Positions 59,990 through 64,000 of a stretch of 64,000 nt of DNA are shown here, one piece after another; positions within the stretch are counted from its first letter, which is position 1; each line of letters opens with the position of its first letter. Source of the stretch: CAWKCE01 sp032127035 (GTDB taxonomy: Bacteria > Actinomycetota > Actinomycetes > JAHEKZ01). Position numbers and translations under genes: made by a program. A model generated the notes under the pieces. It was not told where the DNA came from and did not search any database. It saw nothing but the letters and a program-made list of their open reading frames with translations. The stretch is from positions 434,001 through 498,000 of the forward strand of contig CAWKCE010000005.1 of the NCBI GenBank assembly GCA_963848085.1, in the 5' to 3' direction.

Positions 59990-60724
59990 GTGACCCTTGC
60001 CGCCTGCCTGAGGCCCGACCGGCTCGCCGCAGCAGCGGTGGTCCTGGGCCTGTTGGCGCTCACCGCCTGCAGTGGGGACCCGACACCGAGCACCGCCGTG
60101 TCACCGACGCCTTCCATAACGTCGTCCGCGTCCCCCGTCGAGCGACTGAGCGCGCGGGATCAGGCAGCGCTGCTGCTGCGGAAGCCGCCCCGACCCCTCG
60201 ACGCGACCTACCGTCTGGACAGCCGGGGAAACCGTCCCGACGCGACGGTGCGGGTGCGTCTCGACCGGCGCTCGTACCGGGTGGACGTCGCCCGCCGTGG
60301 CCGGATGGCATCGCTGTTCACCGCCCCGGTGGGTCTCGTGTCCTGCCAGATCGCCCCCCGCGCCAAGTCCTGCTTCCTGGTGGCCAAGCGTGACGAGCGG
60401 CCACCGCGGCTGTTCAACCCAGGCGTGCAGCGGATCTTCCTGGCCACCGTCGCGGCGATCGAGAACCCGCGGAAGGGGGTGCGGATCCGCCACGCGGGCG
60501 AGTGGAAGGCACCCCGGCCCTACGGCACTGCCCCCTGCTTCCAGGTCCGCGGCAAGCTCGCCGATCCCGGCACGTACTGCTTCCTCGACGAGGGTCGTTG
60601 GGCCGGGGCCCTGGCCCGAGCCGAGTTCGCCAGCGGCAGCCTGAGCCTGAGGTCGATCGATGGTCGATTCGACAACCAGACGGCCTTCCGGCCACCGGTG
60701 CGGGCAACCCCACTTCCCAGCTGA
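59990..60724 (+). CDS. Putative lipoprotein of unknown function
   Basis: 244 residues from GTG 59990. Signal peptide RLAAAAVVLGLLALTACSGD has a clear lipobox (LTAC), followed by a Thr/Ser/Pro-rich linker. The folded part (YRLDSRGNRPDATVRVRLD, FTAPVGLVSCQIAPRAKSCF, APCFQVRGKLADPGTYCFLD) has four cysteines that could form two disulfides. No family recognised. Divergent from lysC, convergent with the DUF5063 gene. Confidence 0.8.
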   Translation: MTLAACLRPDRLAAAAVVLGLLALTACSGDPTPSTAVSPTPSITSSASPVERLSARDQAALLLRKPPRPLDATYRLDSRGNRPDATVRVRLDRRSYRVDVARRGRMASLFTAPVGLVSCQIAPRAKSCFLVAKRDERPPRLFNPGVQRIFLATVAAIENPRKGVRIRHAGEWKAPRPYGTAPCFQVRGKLADPGTYCFLDEGRWAGALARAEFASGSLSLRSIDGRFDNQTAFRPPVRATPLPS

Positions 60725-60759
60725 CTCTCTCTCCCCGTCGGCGGCGGAGGGCGGTCGGG

Positions 60760-61299
60760 TCAGGAGACCGGCTCCTCCACGTCCAGCCGGGTGTGGGCGA
60801 TCGCCGAGTGAAGCGCCCGCAGCGCCGAGCTTGCGGTGGAGCCCCAGTTCGCCAGATAGGAGTACTGCCACCACCACAAGGCCTCGGTCTGCCGACCGGC
60901 CCGGAAGTGCGCGAGACCGTGGTAGAGGTCAGCCGCGACGTCTGCGAGGTCGTCGGACAGACGGGAGACCTCGATCTCAGCCAAGCGGTCGTAGGGGTCG
61001 AACACCTCGACATACTCGTCGATACCGGCGAGGAGCTCGGCCAGCCGAGCACGCAGCTCGTCGGCATCCGGATCGATTCCGACGTCCGGCTCGAAGCGCT
61101 CGACCGGCACGACGTCGACGATCGCCCCGAGGCGGCCTCCCGCCAGCATGAGCTGGGAGACCTCGAGCAGCAGGATCGACAGCGTGCTCTCCGGCTGGTC
61201 ACCCCGCGCCACGGCGCCGAGCGCGATCAGGAAGCTCTCGATCTGCTCCGCGACTTGACCGGTGAACTCGTCAAGCCCCTCGAGCTCAGTGTCAGACAT
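60760..61299 (-). CDS. DUF5063 domain protein
   Basis: 179 residues from ATG 61299 with AGGAGG upstream; overlaps the recR 3' end by 8 bp. Helical and acidic: EQIESFLIALGAVARGDQPE, YDRLAEIEVSRLSDDLADVA and ALWWWQYSYLANWGSTASSA near the end. Usually placed after recR in actinobacteria; function unknown. Confidence 0.85.
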   Translation of the reverse strand: MSDTELEGLDEFTGQVAEQIESFLIALGAVARGDQPESTLSILLLEVSQLMLAGGRLGAIVDVVPVERFEPDVGIDPDADELRARLAELLAGIDEYVEVFDPYDRLAEIEVSRLSDDLADVAADLYHGLAHFRAGRQTEALWWWQYSYLANWGSTASSALRALHSAIAHTRLDVEEPVS

Positions 61300-61891
61300 C
61301 CAATGCCCTCCTACCCTCGAATGCCCGTCCCAGCGTGACCTCGTCCGCGTACTCCAGATCACCACCTACCGGCAGTCCACTCGCCAACCGGGTCACTTTC
61401 AAGCCCATCGGCTTCACCAGGCGCGCCAAGTACGTTGCCGTCGCCTCGCCTTCGAGGTTGGGGTCGGTGGCGAGGATGAGCTCGCTGACCTGACCGTCGG
61501 CCAGTCGCTGCATGAGCTCCTTGACCCGGAGGTCGTCCGGGCCAATGCCCTCGATCGGGCTGATGGCGCCACCGAGCACGTGGTAGCGACCGCGGAACTC
61601 GCGCGTGCGCTCGACCGCCACGACGTCCTTGGGCTCCTCGACCACGCAGAGGATGGCCAGGTCTCGCCGGGTGTCCTGGCAGATGCGGCACTCCTCGGCC
61701 TCAGCGACGTTGCCGCAGATCCGGCAGAACCGGACCTTCTCCTTGACCTCGACGAGCACGTCAGCCAGCCGGCGGACGTCGACCGGGTCGGCCGCCAGGA
61801 TGTGGAAGGCAATCCGCTGGGCGCTCTTGGGGCCGATTCCGGGGAGCCGACCGAACTCGTCGATGAGGTCCTGGACGATTCCCTCGTACAT
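61292..61891 (-). CDS. recR: Recombination mediator RecR
   Basis: 199 residues. Helix-hairpin-helix FGRLPGIGPKSAQRIAFHIL, Cys4 zinc finger CRICGNVAEAEECRIC, Toprim VVEEPKDVVAVERTREFRG and ILATDPNLEGEATATYLARL. Works with RecO in loading RecA at gaps. Four bases after the ybaB stop. Confidence 0.97.
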   Translation of the reverse strand: MYEGIVQDLIDEFGRLPGIGPKSAQRIAFHILAADPVDVRRLADVLVEVKEKVRFCRICGNVAEAEECRICQDTRRDLAILCVVEEPKDVVAVERTREFRGRYHVLGGAISPIEGIGPDDLRVKELMQRLADGQVSELILATDPNLEGEATATYLARLVKPMGLKVTRLASGLPVGGDLEYADEVTLGRAFEGRRALDV

Positions 61892-61895
61892 GGCC

Positions 61896-62156
61896 CTACA
61901 TCCCCGGCAGGCCGAGGCCGCCGAGTGCCTCGCCCGCCTTGTCGGCAGCGTCCCGGTAGGCGGCCACCACGAGCGCAGCGAGCGTCTCGGTGTCGTCCGG
62001 GTCGGCCGCCTCGGGCTTGATGCGCACGTCGAGCAGCTGCAGCGAGCCAGTGACCGTCACCTCGACCAGTCCACCGCCCGCGGAACCGTCGAAACGTTGG
62101 TCCATCATCTGCTGTGCTTGGGCCAGCAGCCCCGACAGGTCAGGCATCTCCGTCAC
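61896..62156 (-). CDS. YbaB/EbfC-family nucleoid-associated protein, shortened
   Basis: 86 residues from GTG 62156 with AGAGGA upstream. LSGLLAQAQQMMDQRFDGSA joins directly to AGGGLVEVTVTGSLQLLDVR. Family members normally have about 14-16 more residues of the long N-terminal helix (a QQL-AQ-EL-EAEV stretch) between QQM and GSAGGG. DPDDTETLAALVVAAYRDAA closes the domain. The missing segment forms part of the dimer-specific helix that contacts DNA, so the fold may be altered. Confidence 0.85.
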   Translation of the reverse strand: MTEMPDLSGLLAQAQQMMDQRFDGSAGGGLVEVTVTGSLQLLDVRIKPEAADPDDTETLAALVVAAYRDAADKAGEALGGLGLPGM

Positions 62157-62208
62157 TGCCGATCCTCTCCTCACCACTCGTGCGCTCGCCGGCCGGTCGA
62201 ACGTCAGG

Positions 62209-64000
62209 TCAGTCGTGCTCGATCTCACCGATCACCTTGCCGCCCAACTGCTGCGCAACGAGGTCATGGCCGCTGAGCCCAGTGTCGTCGGCATCGGCGT
62301 CGTCCGCGTCGACCGACTCGTCTACCGGCGGGTCGTCGGCCCTGCCGCGACCGACGGCCGGGCCGTCGACCTTGGCGGCCTCGGCCCGAGCCTCCGCCGC
62401 CGAGGCCGGCACCGGCTTGCTGGCGGCCCGGGGCGTGGGTGGGGCTGGTGCGGCGCCGCCGCCCGGCCCCGAGGGGTCGAGAACGGCGACCACCGTGACG
62501 TCGACGCCGAGAACGTCGATGACGGACTGCCGCACCAGCTCGTCCTTGCCGCCGCTGGCGAACGCCTTGACCGACCCCGGGTCGGACAAGCCGATCGTGA
62601 GCTGCGAGGTGTCGATGTCCATCACCTGGGACTTCTCGAACAGCATCATCCAGACGGCCCGACGGTGCTCCTTGACCCGGTCGAGGACCGACGGCCACAG
62701 CCGCCGCACCTCGTGCAGGTCCATTCCCGCACTGCCCCGTTCCGGCACACCGGCCTTCTCGCTCGGCTCTCCAGAGGTTTCGGGACCCGACGCAGGCGGC
62801 GCCGGCATGACCTCCGACTCCGGGCTTGGCTGCACTGGCGGCTCAGCCGGTACCGACTGCTCGGTCGAGCCCGTTGAGGGGACCGGTGCGCCGGCAGATG
62901 GGACGGAGTGGGCCTGGGTGGTCGCGTCGGGGGCAGGCGCCGGCGCGGGAGCCGGCTGCCGCTGGGGAGCCCGCCGAGACGAGGCTGCGGGCTCGGTGCG
63001 CTCGGGCTGCTCCGGTGGGGGCTTGTCGCCGGCGATCTGCAGCCGGCGCTCCAGGCGGTCCAGGCGGGCGCCGAGACCGACGTCGGACGCGCCGGCGGCC
63101 GGCAACAGCAGCTTGGCGCAGACCAGCTCGAGCTGCAGCCGCGGAGCGGTGGCGCCGCGGAGCTCGGTGAGCGCCGTCGCCACGAGGTCGGTGGAGTGGG
63201 TCAGCCGGGGCAGGCCCAACCGGTCGGCCTGGGCGGCCATCCGCTCCTGCTGGTCGTCCGGCGCGGCCACCAGCTGCTGCGAGAACGCGTCGGGGACCGC
63301 GGCCACGATCACGAGGTCCCGCAAGCGCTGCATGACGTCCTCGAGGAAGCGCCGGGGCTCCTGGCCGGAGTCGATCACCGCGTCGACCGCACCGAACACC
63401 GCAGGCCCGTCCGAGGCGGCGAACGCGTCGACGAACTCGTCCAGCAGCGCCGCTGGGGTGAAACCCAGCAGCTGAACGGTGCCCTCGTAGGTGACTTCGT
63501 CGCCGACCGACCCACCGATCAGCTGGTCAAGGACGGACAACGAGTCGCGGACCGACCCGGCCCCCGCCCGCACGACCAACTGCAGGACGCCCGGCTGGAC
63601 GGTGATCCCCTCGTGCCCGCAGACGACCTCGAGGTAGGTCTCCAACGACCGGGACGGCACCAGCCGGAACGGGTAGTGATGGGTGCGGGACCGGATCGTG
63701 CCGATGACCTTGTCGGGCTCAGTGGTGGCGAACACGAACTTGATGTGGGAGGGCGGCTCCTCGACGAGCTTCAGCAGGGCGTTGAAGCCCTCCTTCGAGA
63801 CCATGTGCGCCTCGTCGATGATGTAGATCTTGAACCGCGACGACGCCGGTGCGTAGAAGGCGCGCTCCCGCAGGTCTCGGGCGTCGTCGACCCCGCCGTG
63901 GCTGGCGGCGTCGATCTCGATGACGTCGATGCTGCCCGGTCCGCCGCGAGCAAGATCCCGGCAGCTCTGGCACTCACCACACGGCTCTGGACCCGGACCC
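62209..64000 (-). CDS. dnaX: DNA polymerase III subunits gamma/tau (5' end outside window)
   Basis: 596 codons plus stop are visible; the N-terminus with Walker A is missing. Present: zinc-module end CGECQSCRDLARGG, IEIDAASHGGVDDARDLRER, Walker B IYIIDEAHMVSKEGFNALLK, FATTEPDKVIGTIRSRTHHY, then a long Pro/Ala/Ser-rich linker and the tau C-terminal domain (MDLHEVRRLWPSVLDRVKEH). Clamp-loader motor that links replication polymerases. Followed by ybaB-recR-DUF5063, the standard order. Confidence 0.97.
   Translation of the reverse strand, partial: GPGPEPCGECQSCRDLARGGPGSIDVIEIDAASHGGVDDARDLRERAFYAPASSRFKIYIIDEAHMVSKEGFNALLKLVEEPPSHIKFVFATTEPDKVIGTIRSRTHHYPFRLVPSRSLETYLEVVCGHEGITVQPGVLQLVVRAGAGSVRDSLSVLDQLIGGSVGDEVTYEGTVQLLGFTPAALLDEFVDAFAASDGPAVFGAVDAVIDSGQEPRRFLEDVMQRLRDLVIVAAVPDAFSQQLVAAPDDQQERMAAQADRLGLPRLTHSTDLVATALTELRGATAPRLQLELVCAKLLLPAAGASDVGLGARLDRLERRLQIAGDKPPPEQPERTEPAASSRRAPQRQPAPAPAPAPDATTQAHSVPSAGAPVPSTGSTEQSVPAEPPVQPSPESEVMPAPPASGPETSGEPSEKAGVPERGSAGMDLHEVRRLWPSVLDRVKEHRRAVWMMLFEKSQVMDIDTSQLTIGLSDPGSVKAFASGGKDELVRQSVIDVLGVDVTVVAVLDPSGPGGGAAPAPPTPRAASKPVPASAAEARAEAAKVDGPAVGRGRADDPPVDESVDADDADADDTGLSGHDLVAQQLGGKVIGEIEHD

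Overview
The window is chromosomal DNA from a high-GC actinobacterium. The evidence is GC-rich third codon positions, many GTG starts, a WhiB protein, a Crp regulator, a lipid II amidation pair (MurT/GatD), an actinobacterial Tad pilus locus and leaderless genes. From about 9.4 kb onward the gene order resembles the region I remember from Mycobacterium tuberculosis (topA, helicase, Ssd/Tad, acs, MarP, Nudix, TlpA, nth, crp, RidA, two Get3/ArsA ATPases, WhiB4, PonA2, then asd/ask, recR, YbaB, dnaX). The order below family level cannot be fixed from the sequence; a non-mycobacterial lineage is likely.

Layout: (1) 0-5.6 kb, minus strand: end of a surface-polysaccharide block (bi-domain sugar oxidoreductase, AsnB-type amidotransferase, GT4 glycosyltransferase, UDP-glucose dehydrogenase). 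(2) 5.9-9.4 kb: ECF sigma factor plus PAP2 phosphatase, a hypothetical gene, L-2-hydroxyglutarate oxidase and a decayed amidohydrolase tail. (3) 9.4-11.6 kb: murT-gatD. (4) 11.9-14.05 kb: a small accessory patch at a tRNA-Thr gene. A SulP transporter lies between copies of the tRNA 3' half, next to a fragment of a Ku gene. (5) 14-24.4 kb: secreted TAP-like hydrolase, AIM24 protein, holB-tmk, DUF559 protein, topA, H+-pyrophosphatase. (6) 24.6-33.7 kb: DUF1998 helicase, the Ssd-TadA-TadB-TadC-pilin-TadE operon, a HAD phosphatase and a degenerate Fic-like protein. (7) 33.9-39.4 kb: acs, then a SigE-type sigma factor and its membrane partner between two nearly identical 80-bp palindromic repeats, then nhaA. 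(8) 39.5-55 kb: envelope, redox and repair genes, with MarP, nth, an RsiG-like c-di-GMP anti-sigma candidate, a frame-disrupted crp, a KhtTU-type antiporter, DUF4177-RidA divergent from two Get3-like ATPases, WhiB and a class A PBP. (9) 55-64 kb: YqeY, metallophosphoesterase, tRNA-Pro, sulfotransferase, asd-ask, a lipoprotein, DUF5063, recR, a shortened ybaB and a partial dnaX.

Many neighbouring genes overlap by 4 bp (ATGA/GTGA), which points to translational coupling: murT-gatD, tmk-holB, the Tad operon, holin-hydrolase-DUF309, nth-TlpA-Nudix-MarP, MBL-Nudix and ask-asd. Several single genes have a TANNNT hexamer 6-7 nt before the start codon and no ribosome binding site, the signature of leaderless transcripts.

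Most of the window is conserved housekeeping DNA. The least ordinary parts are the tRNA-Thr/SulP/Ku patch, the repeat-flanked sigma module, the RsiG-like protein with one intact and one eroded c-di-GMP motif, the symmetric divergent promoter before the Get3 pair, the crp frameshift, and the small deletion in YbaB.
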